This document shows, piece after piece, positions 1 to 12,630 of a stretch of 64,000 bases of DNA. Positions within the stretch are counted from its first letter, which is position 1, and each line of letters opens with the position of its first letter. Origin of the DNA: Aureobasidium sp. EXF-3400. Lineage: Eukaryota > Ascomycota > Dothideomycetes > Dothideales > Saccotheciaceae. Location of the stretch: positions 1 through 64,000 of the forward strand of contig SWBL01000274.1 in assembly GCA_024195585.1 (NCBI GenBank), in the 5' to 3' direction. Made by a program: the position numbers and the translations under genes. A model generated the notes under the pieces. It worked only from the letters and a program-made list of their open reading frames with translations, was not told where the DNA came from and searched no databases.

Positions 1-1
1 A

Positions 2-561
2 TGGCCCAAGGCCCAGGAAGCCCAGCGTCTGGCCGAGAAGTTGATCACCTTGGGCAAGAAGAACACCGACGCCAGCAAGAGAAAGGCTCTCTCCATCTTT
101 TACGTATGTCCTCCTCTCCTTGTTCCACTTTTGCTTTTCTTTGCAACAAGTCTTCTGCTAACTGAACTTGCTCACAGGAACCCCACTCTCTTATTCCCAA
201 ACTCTTCGGCCCTCTTCGTGAACGCTTCGCAGACCGTCCTGGTGGTTACACCCGTGTACTTCGTATTGAGCCCATCAAAGAAGACCAAGCACCCTCTGCC
301 ATTCTGGAACTCGTCGACGGCCCCAAGGACATGCGATTCGCCATGACAGCCCGCACCGTCTCCCGCCTACGCCGCGAGGGCAAGCCCATCAACGACATGA
401 CCGCCGGTAACATTGCAAAGGTCACCCGCTTCCGTCCCGACGGCGACAAGGACTTGGAAGATATGGTCGCCAAGTTCGACAAGCTCGACGCTCAAGGCGA
501 ATACGGCTTCGACAAGGTTTACAAGCAGAGAGTCTACCACGTTCCCAAGGCTTCGAGATAG
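2..561 (+). CDS. MRPL8: Mitochondrial large-subunit ribosomal protein bL17m (3' part)
   Basis: Partial gene: the frame is already open at base 2, so the true start lies before the window. Exons are 2..103 and 178..561; the intron runs from GTATGT to CACAG. The visible protein reads KAQEAQRLAEKLITLGKK, then after the intron PHSLIPKLFGPLRERFADR and GGYTRVLRIEP, the typical bL17 core (dimer of helices plus the Y-T-R-V-L-R strand). Behind it is a fungal-style extension of about 70 residues, ending in KQRVYHVPKASR and a TAG stop. bL17 sits near the exit tunnel of the large ribosomal subunit; the extension is normal for mitochondrial versions. The family call is from motif recognition; the mitochondrial assignment is inferred from the eukaryotic gene structure and the extension. 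Confidence 0.87.
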
Positions 562-2341
562 ATGCCATTATCACTTGTCTTGCTACGGACTCTTGTACAT
601 TATTTTCACTGGCATGGCGTTTATACTGGGACCAACAAATCGGGGTTTGCGAAAGAATTTGTACACGTTGTATAAAAAGAACACTATCTTCACACAGTAC
701 TGGCCTCAGTGTATTTCTCTTGCTGGCTTGCTCAAGTCATCTGTTCGATACAAGTATCTTCGACACCAGGCTTGAAGAAGGAATATAGAGTGGTCGCTTT
801 GTGGTGGGATTTGACCAGGTGAGTAAGAACAGGGTCATCCCTCCAGCAGTCTATGTAAAGACCTCGACGAGGTATTCAGCTCCCGACATAGGCTTAACGA
901 TGTAGCTTGGGTTTGAAATGGATGCCTAGCGATATATATGAATGGCAAGTATGATTCAGTCCTTCATATGTCGGTGATAGCAGCAGCATTTTACACCACG
1001 CTCCAAAATTCAACCCCAGCCAAATCCTCTGACACCAACCTATCCAGACAACTGCTTTCCCTAACCTTGCACCCAGACTTTTCCTCCTCCACGACCCAGT
1101 CAACGAAGACCAGCACCATCACGATGGAAGAAAAGAAAAAGAAAAGTTCGCATCAGCCCGAGGTAGTGCAATACGAGCGACACCGTGTCTTGAGAGAAAG
1201 AACAAAAAGCTCCTCTCCCTCGACCCATGTTCCAAAAAGTGATTAGTGCTTGTAAACCAAGCAACTCAAGGCGAAAAAGTCTTGCCAGCAAGCGGCCATT
1301 TGCCGGAGAAATACGCTAGCGAGTAGAGTAGATCAAAGTAGATCAAACAAGAGCTTCTTCTTTAAAGTTTGAAGATATTTGAAGGATCTTGTTACGACTT
1401 TTATTCATGCCCGAGGACGAACAGGATCAGCAGATCTCTCTTCGATAGGCCCGCGTTCGAAAGGATCTACTGCGTGTATTGGGAAACCGCGTATGAGAGA
1501 AAGGAAGGCAAGGTAAGGAGCGGAAGGGGAGATTTATATCTGGTTATCCTAGGCGACTGTCCCTGCGACAAGAAGTGACTCATATCACTGCTGCAGTACA
1601 CGATATCAGGCCTTGGAATGTCTAGTACGAAGAGAGATGAGGTGGTTAGGTGTCTTGAGTCAGCATTGCACGTGGCAGTCAGGGGATCCTTGCAGCTTCT
1701 ATATATGAACTTCGCTCCAATCCTTTCTCTTTTTTCTCCTACACACCAAACCTAAGCAACTGACAAGCTTAGTGCCATCAAGTGGGCGCACCATGTGTTC
1801 GTAGCATTTGCGGATGGCTCACTACTAAACTCCAACCGAGTATAAACAACGGCTTTTGACGAATCCTTCGACCATGGGTTACTACAAAATCTCTTCATGG
1901 GCAAAAGGAAGAAAACAAACTTGAATTGTAGGCGCTCAGCCTCTAATAACCGCTTTTCTTCGTTATGTTTTTGCCAGAGGAAAGCTCTTCCCCAGCATGT
2001 TGGGCCGGTGTTGGAAAGACTGTTTCTCGTTCATGACTTTGCAGTCGATTTGGCTTTTGCTTCTGTGCCCACACGTACTCGGCTAGCTGAGTATCACGAT
2101 CAAAAGGACTGGTGGAAGAAGAATTGTAGATGTTTGGGAGGGGTTGAGGCTTCCTCCTGGGCAAGAAACATCGGCTCGCATTGCAATACCTCGGATTCGG
2201 TGATGGCTCGTCTTGCACTACCACGAGTTGTTGACAATTTTCTCTTCTTCGTGATACTGGTCAGTGTGACTGGGTCATGAAGAAGAGATTTGGAGATGTG
2301 ACAAAGATGGCAGATGAATAGTTGTTCCGATCTAAGCTTGT
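562..2341. other. Intergenic, no gene recognised (1.8 kb)
   Basis: This lies between two convergent genes. It contains only short unsupported open frames. At about 1323-1347 there is a short direct repeat of GTAGATCAAA. A stretch at 1735-1870 has the look of a fungal leader (CT-rich, then CA-rich), but the ATG that follows (1874) opens only 16 codons, so I make no gene call. Confidence 0.5.
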
Positions 2342-5300
2342 TCAATCCTCAGGCTCGTCCTTGATGATAATAACATCTTCCTTTTCTCCATCTTCGGTTT
2401 TGATGATGACATCTCCGAATTTCTTTCCTCGTGCTGGCGCGACTTCGTTGGCAAAAATGACAGTCTCGATACCTGCAGGCGTCTTCTCATCCTCAGGACC
2501 CCAGGGCAGCGCATCAACATCAATCTCCCTATTCAACAACGACTTGAGAATGACTTCGGCGCCTGCTTTGCTCATTACAGAATTCGCCTCTTTGCATTGC
2601 TCCGAGCAACAGCATTCGAGACATCCTTCATCACAGTGACATGCGCCTACTCGCTCGCAAGCCTGTACGAGCAATCGATCCACAAACTCGAAGGCCTTTG
2701 TGCTGATGCCAGAGCCCGCAGCACCGCCTTTGGCATCATAGAAAGTCAGGCGTGCAGGTCGCTTGCGGTTGGTTTCCTTCTGTTGGAACTCCTTGAGTGC
2801 GTTTTTACACTCGGTCTTGACATCGCCGGGCATGCTGATGACAAAGTTTGGCATGAGCGAGAGCAAAGCGTGTTCGGCTGCGTGGATGGCTCCTGCCATG
2901 TTCAGTCGTCTCGACTCGAGGATCTGCAATGCGCTACGCGGCACATCGAGCCACATGCCTTTGCTGAAAATTGTGATGGGTGGATTATCGACTTCCACTG
3001 CATCCAAAATGCGACGCTTTGCATCAACCTTGAAGAAGCCAAAGACTACTTGCGTGATTCTGATGGTGCCAAAGTATGCCCTCGACAACGATTTTGAGAT
3101 TTTCCGGATCGCTTCAGTCTCGATGGGATCAATATCAGTAAAGTCACGCTGTTGAGTCGTCCAATCTACCCGCACAAACTCAACTCGAGCCATCATTCTG
3201 TCTGTCGACATTTCCTTGACCAAGTACTTGTTACCTTGGTGCAAGTATATACCTCCTTCGTAGATCGTAAAGAACGCACGTGAGGCCTCGAGCTCTTCAA
3301 GCACGACATTGCGTCCATGGGTGATGTCAACAATTGCAAAGTGATCTTCCTCGGTGTCGCGAATTGCCACGAAAGTTGAAGGTCGAGGGAGGAAGCGATC
3401 AGCCGTGTGGAAGAAGCCAAGCTCGTCCTTTCTCATTCTATTCTCTGCAATATCGGTCAACAGTTTGCCGAAGTATACTTCATCCTCTTTGGGTTGGATG
3501 GGCATCTCGTTGGCCGCACATTGGACATGTCCCTCGAGAACAAGCATGTTCTCTAGATCGACCTGTAGTTGACAATTTGGCTTCGTGAAGATCTCGTCTG
3601 GATTTTGCATGTAGTGCTGATCTGTTGGGAAGGCGTCTCCGACAAGTATAGACATCGAGTCTTTGTTTCTGCGACCAGCTCGACCACTCTGCTGACGGAG
3701 GTTGGCGATCGTGTAGGGGAATCCGCAAGTCATGACCGCATCGAGGGATCCGATATCAATGCCCAGTTCCAGTGCACTTGTTGCAACGATACCGACGAGT
3801 TTGCCCTCGAACATCTCCTTTTCGATCTTTCGACGATCCTGGGGAGCGTATCCGCCTCGATAGGACATGACTCTTGCCATGACCTCCGCTTTGTCAAGGT
3901 ATGCTAGCTCGTTCTTGACAGCGCCAATTAAGGCTTCGCACTGTTTTCGCACCCTGCAAAACGCAATCACACGAACACCTCGCAGGATGAGTTGACAGAA
4001 GAGCTTCGCAGCTTCCGCTAGAGCGTCACCTCTGCCAGAAGTCGGGTCTGCTGGATCCTTGAAAGGAGTGTTCCAGCAGAGAAACTCTTTTCTACCAGAA
4101 GGCGAGCCATCGAAATCTGTAAGTTTGACCTGCTCTACACCGAAAATGGTCTTCATGTGCTCTTCAGGATTTGCGACAGTGGCAGAACAAGAGATGAACT
4201 TGATATGGCGGTTTCCCACAGCAGCACAGATTCTGCGCAAGCGTCTCATGATCAGAGCTACGTGTGCTCCGAAAAGTCCGTTGTAGACGTGCAACTCATC
4301 CACAACTACAAAGCGCAGATTCTGAAGGAAGGTTCTCCAAGCTTCTTCTTGTGGCAGGATCGTAATGTGCAACATATCAGGATTGGTGAAGATGACGCTG
4401 CCTTCATCTCGAATGAGATTGCGATCGCACATTTGTGTGTCTCCATCAAAGGTTTCGACAACGAGATCTCGCAGTCCGTCCATGTATTGTAGCAAGTCTT
4501 TCAGACTGCGGCGCTGATCTTGGGCAAGAGCCTTTGTAGGGAAAATGTACATAGCTCTCGCCTGATTGTTCTTCTCTAACTCATGTAGAACAGGTATCTG
4601 GTAGATCAAAGACTTTCCAGAACTCGTTGACGTTGATACGATGACATTGTGACCGTCATACAGATTGTTGACGGCCTCGGCTTGATGCGAGTACAATTGA
4701 GTAATACCACGAGTGTTGTACAGTGCATTGACAAGAGTCTGTGATAACTCAAAGTTCAGATCGCCATAGATGGCTGGCTGGGGGTCGAAGACACGATGAC
4801 CATCCGGCACTATTTGACCAGTGTACCATTCCAAGGTCTTGATCTCGGACACGATTTCAGGGATGGTCTTGCGTTCTTCGGGAATCGATTTTGGCAGCAG
4901 TGCTCTTCGCTTCTCAGGAGTGGGTGTATTTCCTCTGCTCTCAGAGGGCGCAGGAATGTTCAAGTTGTGCTCGACGTCGAGTTTCTCTACCGGATCCACA
5001 CCCTGCGCATCGCACTCGTTCAGCCAGGCGTTCACTGCAGAGGTAAACTTGTTGTTTCTCTTCTCGATCAGGTTCATCATCTGCTTCTGGCTGTAGACGG
5101 GCATCTTGAGGTCTTCATCTTTCAGCTTCCGCGTGGCCTTTGTGGGTTCTCCAGTCTTGGTATGTTGTACTTGACGCTTCAGATCTCCATCGATGTACTC
5201 GAACAATAACACTTCCTTGTTCCCTTTCTCTTGCTTATCTTCTATCGGTTCTGAGGCCATGTAACCTTCATATCTCTTATTTTTGGAATTCTCTTGCTCG

Positions 5301-5782
5301 CCCATGAGATTTACTTGCAGCAGATCTTCATCGATGTATGCAAAGTTGATGGACCGCGGTATGAGGGCCTTGATCTTGGCGACATCTTGTATGGACAATT
5401 CGCGGCCAATGTGTGACTCGACGGTGGTCTTGATAGTCTCAAAGGTGGTAGCCAGATGTTTGCGCGTACAGCAGAAAGTGTAGACCAGATTGAGGGCTCG
5501 ATGGACTTGAGACAGCTTTGTGAACTCTTCAGGCCAGGGTATGGTTGTCTCTACCATTGAAGATCCCTTTCTGGACAGAGCCGGTGCTGCACCTTTGGCC
5601 TTGGGCGTTCGCCTCGGTTTCTTGCCTCCATCTTGTGTTTTGGTCGGGACTGTTGTGGTACTTGTGGTCGAATCTTGGACACTCTCGGGCTCGGGTCCTA
5701 CTTGATCTTGCTCATCCTGGCTCTTTCTCTTTCTTTTGCGCACCACTTTGTTAGATACTGTTGCAGCTTGCAGCCTGACCAT
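2342..5782 (-). CDS. HRQ1: RecQ4-like DNA helicase Hrq1
   Basis: Single-exon gene of 1146 aa, starting at an ATG (5782) with a Lys/Arg-rich N-terminus. Helicase motifs are in order: TSTSSGKS (Walker A, about 384-391), FPTKALAQDQ (about 414), VVDELHVYNG (motif II, DELH, about 494), SATVANP (about 533), ATSALELGIDIG (about 667) and QQSGRAGRR (motif VI, about 697). A C-terminal DUF1998-type region ends in a Cys-rich zinc-binding cluster (CHCDEGCLECCCSEQC, about 1048-1063). Yeast Hrq1 (1077 aa) is a 3'-5' helicase acting in interstrand crosslink repair and telomere maintenance; that role is transferred by family. The ATG, length and motifs agree, with no break seen. Confidence 0.93.
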   Translation of the reverse strand: MVRLQAATVSNKVVRKRKRKSQDEQDQVGPEPESVQDSTTSTTTVPTKTQDGGKKPRRTPKAKGAAPALSRKGSSMVETTIPWPEEFTKLSQVHRALNLVYTFCCTRKHLATTFETIKTTVESHIGRELSIQDVAKIKALIPRSINFAYIDEDLLQVNLMGEQENSKNKRYEGYMASEPIEDKQEKGNKEVLLFEYIDGDLKRQVQHTKTGEPTKATRKLKDEDLKMPVYSQKQMMNLIEKRNNKFTSAVNAWLNECDAQGVDPVEKLDVEHNLNIPAPSESRGNTPTPEKRRALLPKSIPEERKTIPEIVSEIKTLEWYTGQIVPDGHRVFDPQPAIYGDLNFELSQTLVNALYNTRGITQLYSHQAEAVNNLYDGHNVIVSTSTSSGKSLIYQIPVLHELEKNNQARAMYIFPTKALAQDQRRSLKDLLQYMDGLRDLVVETFDGDTQMCDRNLIRDEGSVIFTNPDMLHITILPQEEAWRTFLQNLRFVVVDELHVYNGLFGAHVALIMRRLRRICAAVGNRHIKFISCSATVANPEEHMKTIFGVEQVKLTDFDGSPSGRKEFLCWNTPFKDPADPTSGRGDALAEAAKLFCQLILRGVRVIAFCRVRKQCEALIGAVKNELAYLDKAEVMARVMSYRGGYAPQDRRKIEKEMFEGKLVGIVATSALELGIDIGSLDAVMTCGFPYTIANLRQQSGRAGRRNKDSMSILVGDAFPTDQHYMQNPDEIFTKPNCQLQVDLENMLVLEGHVQCAANEMPIQPKEDEVYFGKLLTDIAENRMRKDELGFFHTADRFLPRPSTFVAIRDTEEDHFAIVDITHGRNVVLEELEASRAFFTIYEGGIYLHQGNKYLVKEMSTDRMMARVEFVRVDWTTQQRDFTDIDPIETEAIRKISKSLSRAYFGTIRITQVVFGFFKVDAKRRILDAVEVDNPPITIFSKGMWLDVPRSALQILESRRLNMAGAIHAAEHALLSLMPNFVISMPGDVKTECKNALKEFQQKETNRKRPARLTFYDAKGGAAGSGISTKAFEFVDRLLVQACERVGACHCDEGCLECCCSEQCKEANSVMSKAGAEVILKSLLNREIDVDALPWGPEDEKTPAGIETVIFANEVAPARGKKFGDVIIKTEDGEKEDVIIIKDEPED

Positions 5783-6405
5783 TGTTGTAGTTGCGACTTG
5801 ACGCGAAAACCGATGACGTAGCCAAGGTCAACAATGTATGTTCTGAGGGCAGGACGTCAATTTCAGTAGTAGCGAGTATGGCTTCTGGATCAGCTGTTCT
5901 CGGTTGTATGCATATTGTTCATAGCAGAAGATAGCAGCGTTTGTGTTGTGTGTATGTTAAGAAGATGGATGCTAACGCAAAGGTAGAATTCACGACGCCT
6001 TTGCCACTGTTTCTCACCACACAAAGAACAAATATATATGCGAGCCACCAAGGTGTTTTTCGGAACACTCAAATCTCTGAGACAGCTGCGGATCGAAAGA
6101 CTTTTCTTTCAAAAATTCTTGTTTTGCTATTGGTCACGGATTTTATCTTGTATGCTCAGGTCAATGTATTCGTTGAAAACAGAGGACCACCCATCCAACT
6201 CATGTGCCCATGCTGCTAACCTTTGCATCAATGCTGAGACTGCGCCAGCCTCAACCCAGTGTCAAAGCATCACTGTCGTTGTATATGATCCTCTACATCT
6301 GCTCCTGCAAACTTGTGATATGGTCCCAAAGTTCCATGGCGGATTGCGGTCTCAGCTGTTGTTCATGTCAGCATACTGCTTGTACAGTGGAAAGAATCGG
6401 TGGAT
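5783..6405. other. Intergenic between HRQ1 and the Ran-binding gene
   Basis: About 620 bp. It holds the HRQ1 upstream region and the 3' region of the neighbouring minus-strand gene. Only short open frames without recognisable content are present. Confidence 0.5.
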
Positions 6406-7949
6406 TCAAACCTTCAGTTGAAGAATCTCGAGCAGCGGCTTGCCATCCAGAGAACCCATAAGGCTCATAAAGTGTCCAGTGGGTCTGTTGCCGTGCACGT
6501 CACCATACTTCAGATCCTTCTGAACAGGAGTGTTGAGGATAACGCGGTGTGAGCCATCTGCACGCATGACAAGTCTGGCCTTGATTGTCGAGTCTTTGTC
6601 ATCAGGCTTTGGTTCAGTCACGTTCAAACGGATAACACCAATTCCACGTTCTTTCCATTCCTTCTTGTCCACGAAATTGTACAGCTTGGCGCGACACGTG
6701 TACTCTGTGGTTTCACCTTCTTCGCCGGTTTCGACTGCATTGTTGTTAGCCATTATGAAACTCAGCTGTTATGGAAAATGGAACTCTTACTGTCTTGTTC
6801 GAAGAAGCGAGTGTCCTTCTTGTCCTCGTCGACGATAAGCTTTGGGCTCTTAGCCCCAGAATCTTCCTCGCCGTCATCTCCAGACTGTTCCTCCTCGTCC
6901 TCGGCAGGTGCGCCGAACGTTGTGATACCTGTTCTTGTGCTTGAGCCAATGACACCAGGAGTACCGCTGCTTGCGAAGCTGGTCAACTTGGAACCCCCGC
7001 CTAGGCCTCCGAAACCTCCACCGAAACCATTACCAAGTTTTCCAAAGCCAGAAGCGCCTGAGCCGAAGGCGGAAGAGCCAGCACTTGCGAAGGGCGAAGC
7101 TGTAGAGGCAAGGCCACCAAAAGCACTTGTTGTGGGTGCTGGCTTAGCGCCATCCTCGCCAGGTGCAGGTGTGCTTCCAGGACTCGCGAAGCTAGAAAGA
7201 GTCTTATTCTGGCCGAGCGTGCCGAAGGCCGATGTGGAAGAGCCAGCAAGTGCGCCAAAGGCAGATGAAGCAAAGGCGCTAGTAGTTGATGAGGGTTGTT
7301 CCGTGGGTGATTTAGTGGTGGCCAGAGAAGCAAAGGGTGAGGATGCAGAGGTGTTTGCGAAACCACTTCCTGCGGGGATCTTGGTAGTAGGTTTGGGTTG
7401 TTGTGCCGGCTCTTCAGCAGTCTTTCCCTCAGGTTCGATGGTTGCCTTTGCATCTGATGTCGTCTGTGAGATTGTGTCGGCGCTGGTCGTGTCATCGACC
7501 TTGCTACGCTTTGTCTTTGGACTCTCGTCAGACTTGTTCAAGCCGTCTGCTTCGGTTGCAGTGGTAGTCGTGGTAGATGGCGCAGAAGGCTGAGGTGCGT
7601 CCACCGCTACTGGCTGGTCATCTCTTTCGAGTTCACTAGACTTGCGCTTGCCAGGTTGTTCAACAACCTTGTCCTCGGGCGAGTTTTCCCTAGATCTCTT
7701 GTTCTTGCGAGCCTGTCTACTCTTATGCGCGGGCTCTTCCTCTAGGTTCTCAACATCTTCGTGACTTCGCTTTCGCTGCAATTTGGAGCGGGGCTTTTCG
7801 GGCTCAGGTTCGGGCTGCGAGGTCGCGGTCGCGGTCGTGTCGGCGGACTGCGGTACGCTCTTGATGGTTGCGTTTCTCAATCTCTCTCTGAGAGGCCTCT
7901 CACCTCCCTCAGTGTCAGAAGCGTGTGATTCCTTAGGTGACGTGGGCAT
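6406..7949 (-). CDS. FG-repeat protein with Ran-binding domain (Yrb2/Hba1/RanBP3-like)
   Basis: Two exons on the minus strand: 7949..6791 and 6734..6406, giving 495 aa. The intron has a GTAAGAG donor and ends in ATGCAG, joining RFFEQD to ETGEEGE. The N-terminal half is charged and low complexity. The middle is rich in SAFG, TTFG and FGGG repeats, as in nucleoporin-like proteins. The C-terminal 110 residues are a Ran-binding domain (EYTCRAKLYNF, then GVIRLNV, ending LEILQLKV). Yeast Yrb2 and fission yeast Hba1 share this layout and act as nuclear cofactors of exportin Crm1. I chose the ATG at 7949 (MPTSPKE); the frame is open further upstream but has no ATG. An Nup2-type protein is the alternative; the single FG block and RanBD favour Yrb2. 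Confidence 0.85.
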
Positions 7950-8593
7950 TTTGGTTGCGGTAATGCTGGCGGGGAAAGCTGCTGCGTGATGATAGTGAAG
8001 ATTTGGAGTCGCGAGAAGCGACTGCGCAGAGAGGGGTCGAGAAGATAGATGGTTGTTCGCCGGTGGTGTGATTGATGCTGAAAAGGACAAAGCTGAGCTG
8101 AACAGGCTCAGAAAGTGGTCGAGGCGGCTCGTTCAGATGAAGCAGCTCAGTCTGTGTCGGTCGGTGGGTCTGGTGTCTTGTCCGAACATCCAACTGAGCA
8201 ACCCTGAAAGACACGGCTATGCGCACCAGATGGTGGAGAAGAAAATTGTGACTCGTTTATCCAAAACACAATATCAATGTAAAATAGCAGTTGAGAAATT
8301 ACACAATGCTTGTGCTGCAGTAACCGCCTTGTGTCTTGATGCCGTCGGCGCTCTCGCTCTCTAGACTAGGCCCAAATTAGCCACCATTGTCTTTTGTCTC
8401 TTTATCTCGTCTCGACCCCTTCGTCTGCGCCTTCAAGACAACTTCCTAACATAGTCATATTCAAATTGCTGGAGCCTGCATGATGAAGCTTGAGCCCAAC
8501 TCCACTAAGACTGAGTCTCAAAACGAAATTCTGTTGAACAGTTTGTGAATTGGATACGATTGCTTTTACTCCCTCTCTTGGCTGAACAGCCTA
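7950..8593. other. Intergenic upstream of the Ran-binding gene
   Basis: About 640 bp containing the promoter and leader of the Ran-binding gene and the 3' region of the Yip4 gene. I see no further gene. Confidence 0.5.
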
Positions 8594-9659
8594 CTAACTG
8601 ATGAAACACAAGCATCCTAGGCCAATGTAGAAGACCAGAAGAGGAAAGACTGCAATGCCGACCCGATTCTTGACGACACCAGAGCCTCCAAGAATACTGA
8701 CACCTGCAGCCAGCGACCACGCAACCAGCACAATGTACACGGGGATTCTCGCAATCATGGGTAGACCAATTGCGCTGAGCATTGATGCAATGACAAGTGG
8801 GAACAAAGTATACCCTATGATGCACACTGACTGGAAGAACGAACTGCCGCACGTATTAGCATTTGAAGGGCAATCACAGCCGAGATGATCAATCAACTTA
8901 CATGCTGCCTCCCAAAAGCTTGATTTGAAGTGTGACAACGGCCTCTCCAATCCAGACGGTAGCGAAGACTCCAGAGAAAACTATCGACTTCTGCTCATCC
9001 TGTGCGCCGCGTGAGAGAAGGAAGCTCAGAAGCAAGCAGAAAACAAGAGGACCCCTGGACAAGTGTTAGCTTTTCGATAGCACGACAGACAGCCACTGGG
9101 AGTGCATACCAAAGATCCCAGTCCCTCAATCCCTCGCTCATGCCGCTCTGCAGTACCGTGTCTGCATCTGGCCATCTGCCGACAAGCCCGTTGAAGCCAC
9201 CACCACTGAGACTGTCTCCTTCAGCTCTTTCTGCGCCGCCCATACCTCGTCCACGCTGGAGCAGACCACCTAGGAGATATTTGGGATAGAGCACTTGGCG
9301 CATCTTCTCCCAAATGGCGAGCAAGTCTCGTGACAGGGTTTCCCAAACACTCTCGTCAATGGTGTTTTGAGGTGCTCTACGGTCCTCACCACCAATAGTG
9401 TTGTTCAAGTAGGATTGGGTATTTTGCGCGCGAGCGGATGGTTGTTGGATGTTGCCTGTCAGGGGTGCTCGGTCGGAGGACGACGCGAGAGGGTCTTCGA
9501 GGTCCAAAGCAGCTTCTTACGATCAGCAACTATTTATTCCAGGTCACTAGAACATTAGATACCGTCATCTGGGTCGATAAGATCATCTTCGAGCGGATCC
9601 CGGTCGTAGTGTTCGTAGGGGTTCGCGGAGGATGTTCCGCTAGGCATCATGGCGGCCAT
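8594..9659 (-). CDS. YIP4: Yip1-family Golgi membrane protein Yip4 (YIPF6-like)
   Basis: Four exons on the minus strand: 9659..9563, 9512..9110, 9054..8902 and 8843..8594, giving 300 aa. Splicing joins LIDPDD to AALDLEDP, RDWDLW to GPLVFCLLL and LLGGS to ISFFQSVC. The N-terminus is acidic and soluble. The conserved Yip1 signature DWDLWGPLVFCLLLSF is followed by about five hydrophobic membrane segments (GVFATVWIGEAVVTL, FFQSVCIIGYTLFPLVIASM, IPVYIVLVAWSLAAG, VGIAVFPLLVFYIGL). Yip proteins bind Rab GTPases and shape ER-Golgi traffic (family knowledge). The first ATG (9659) is followed closely by two more in frame (MAAMM), so the exact start may be 9-12 bases later. Confidence 0.88.
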
Positions 9660-10412
9660 GTTGTTCGACAGTGTTGTACGATTTCTAGAGGCAGCGACTC
9701 GTGTTGGGCAGGATGCACAGGTTTTTGCAGGACTTGTTGCGCATTTGTTCTGTCCCCTGGGTCGAAAGCTGCCAGCTCAGCTGCATGGCTACGCCAGGGA
9801 AGCTCAAGACGAGACGCGTACAGCGGAAACTGCCGACGTTCAACCACCGTCATCAATCTTCACATGCAAACCTCTTCAATGGCAACCCCAGGTACCTAGA
9901 CGTACTCTATGCCTCTGCTCGTCTTCATCTTGAGCACCTCTACGAACCTGAGAGTTTGATCAACTCGTTCTTCTGAGTTCGCATCTGTGATGGGATCCAA
10001 TGGCCCTCTGAATAGTTGTCGGCGTTATCTCCGGACCGAAAGGCTAATCCCGCTGTATACAATAGGCTGAATTCACCCAAGCCAGCACCCTTCGTTTGCT
10101 TCATAAGTACAGCTTCCCCAGCTGTGGCCTTCTACTTTACCATCATGCTGGCCTTTTCCAGCTGTCTCGAGCTATCCGCCATGTTTTCGACCTAAAGCTC
10201 GATAGCTGGAGAGACATTGGGCCCTGCATCTATCGCTTTGCGGAGGATTTAGACGACGGAGTAGGCGGGTAAATACAGGTGGGCTGGCTTCACAAGGCGT
10301 GGTTAGGGTTGTTCACGACAGTGATCTCCAATACCAATTTTTCGTCCTTCTCTCTTCCTCCTTGCTCCTTCTTTCTTGTCCTTCAACTGCACTCGAACCT
10401 ATCCAGCACATA
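9660..10412. promoter_or_regulatory. Divergent intergenic region YIP4 / GAL7
   Basis: About 750 bp between two gene starts that point away from each other, so it should hold both promoters. The last 90 bases before GAL7 are strongly pyrimidine-rich (CTTCTCTCTTCCTCCTTGC type), a common fungal leader pattern. No defined operator was identified. Confidence 0.5.
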
Positions 10413-11771
<1,359 letters not shown>

Positions 11772-11929
11772 TCTTGACCTGGATGACCATTGGACGATAT
11801 TGGACTCGATAGAAAGCGAATCGCTATAATCATTATTATGCTCATTATGTATCATCTGCTGTGCCTTGTGGCTTATTCTTGGGAACGGCGAAATCTCAAT
11901 TCACTGCCGTCTCTTCCTTTTATGATAGT

Positions 11930-12434
11930 CTATGCCTTGACATAGTGGTCCCACTGGGTGTACATCCAGATCAATGAGGTGGTAGCAACAATGGCAGGGC
12001 CAGCGAGGCCCTTGCCCCATCTAGTAGAACCGAAGACCAACCACTCGGACATGAAGTGGGTAAAGGCAACGATGTATGTCCAGAAAGCCAACTCATACAT
12101 GGGCTTGCTGTTGATGTTGTAGGCGGCGTAGAGACGAACAATGGCAGTAATCGCGGTCCAGGTGCCGAAGGTGCGAGCTGAAAGAGGTGTAACGGGTGAT
12201 GTGCTGGGAACGGTGCTGGCAGGTACACCAGCTGGGACGGTCTTCGAGCCGCAGTAGACTTTCTGTGTCGGGCCAAGCGAGAGGTAGGCTTGTATGCTGT
12301 TACCGAGCGATACAATCGAGATCTGCATAGAGTCAGAAAAGTTGCCAGTCGTTGAGGCATTGCAGACGCACGAAGAAGATCCAGTTGGGCAAGAGACCCT
12401 CGGCCGGTGGCAGGTATTCGAGCAGTGAATTCAT
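11930..12434 (-). CDS. ERG28: Ergosterol biosynthesis scaffold protein Erg28
   Basis: Two exons on the minus strand: 12434..12372 (MNSLLEYLPPAEGLLPNWIFF) and 12322..11930, 151 aa in total (yeast Erg28 is 148). The second exon begins ISIVSLGNSIQAYLS and contains the family block LSARTFGTWTAITAIVRLYAAYNI and several hydrophobic helices, ending YTQWDHYVKA. Erg28 is an ER membrane protein that tethers the C-4 demethylation enzymes Erg25, Erg26 and Erg27. It is convergent with GAL7 (158 bp between stops) and divergent from the ketoacyl-CoA reductase gene. Confidence 0.92.
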
Positions 12435-12630
12435 CTTGTGCCAATTGATTCAGAGACAGGTGGATGTCGCGAGCAGAAGGTAAACATCAGACGACTGCGC
12501 GGAGCATGAAATTGGACCCTCGGACCCTGACTCGCCGAGACCCGAGCCAGCACCTCCTCGAAAGCGCCAACTGGATTTCTTACAGACATCTTTTATCTAT
12601 CGACAACGTCAGATCACTTCTGGTTTCAAC
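12435..12630. promoter_or_regulatory. 196-bp bidirectional promoter ERG28 / ketoacyl-CoA reductase
   Basis: Only 196 bp separate the two divergent ATGs, so the promoters of two ER lipid-synthesis genes must overlap. Nothing else fits in the gap. No specific transcription-factor site was assigned. Confidence 0.6.

Noticed and set aside
6778..7593. 271-codon plus-strand frame rich in Pro/Ala
   Set aside because: It is antisense to the low-complexity FG region of the Ran-binding protein gene.
7950..8090. N-terminal extension of the Ran-binding protein
   Set aside because: The frame is open but has no ATG; the first ATG is at 7949.
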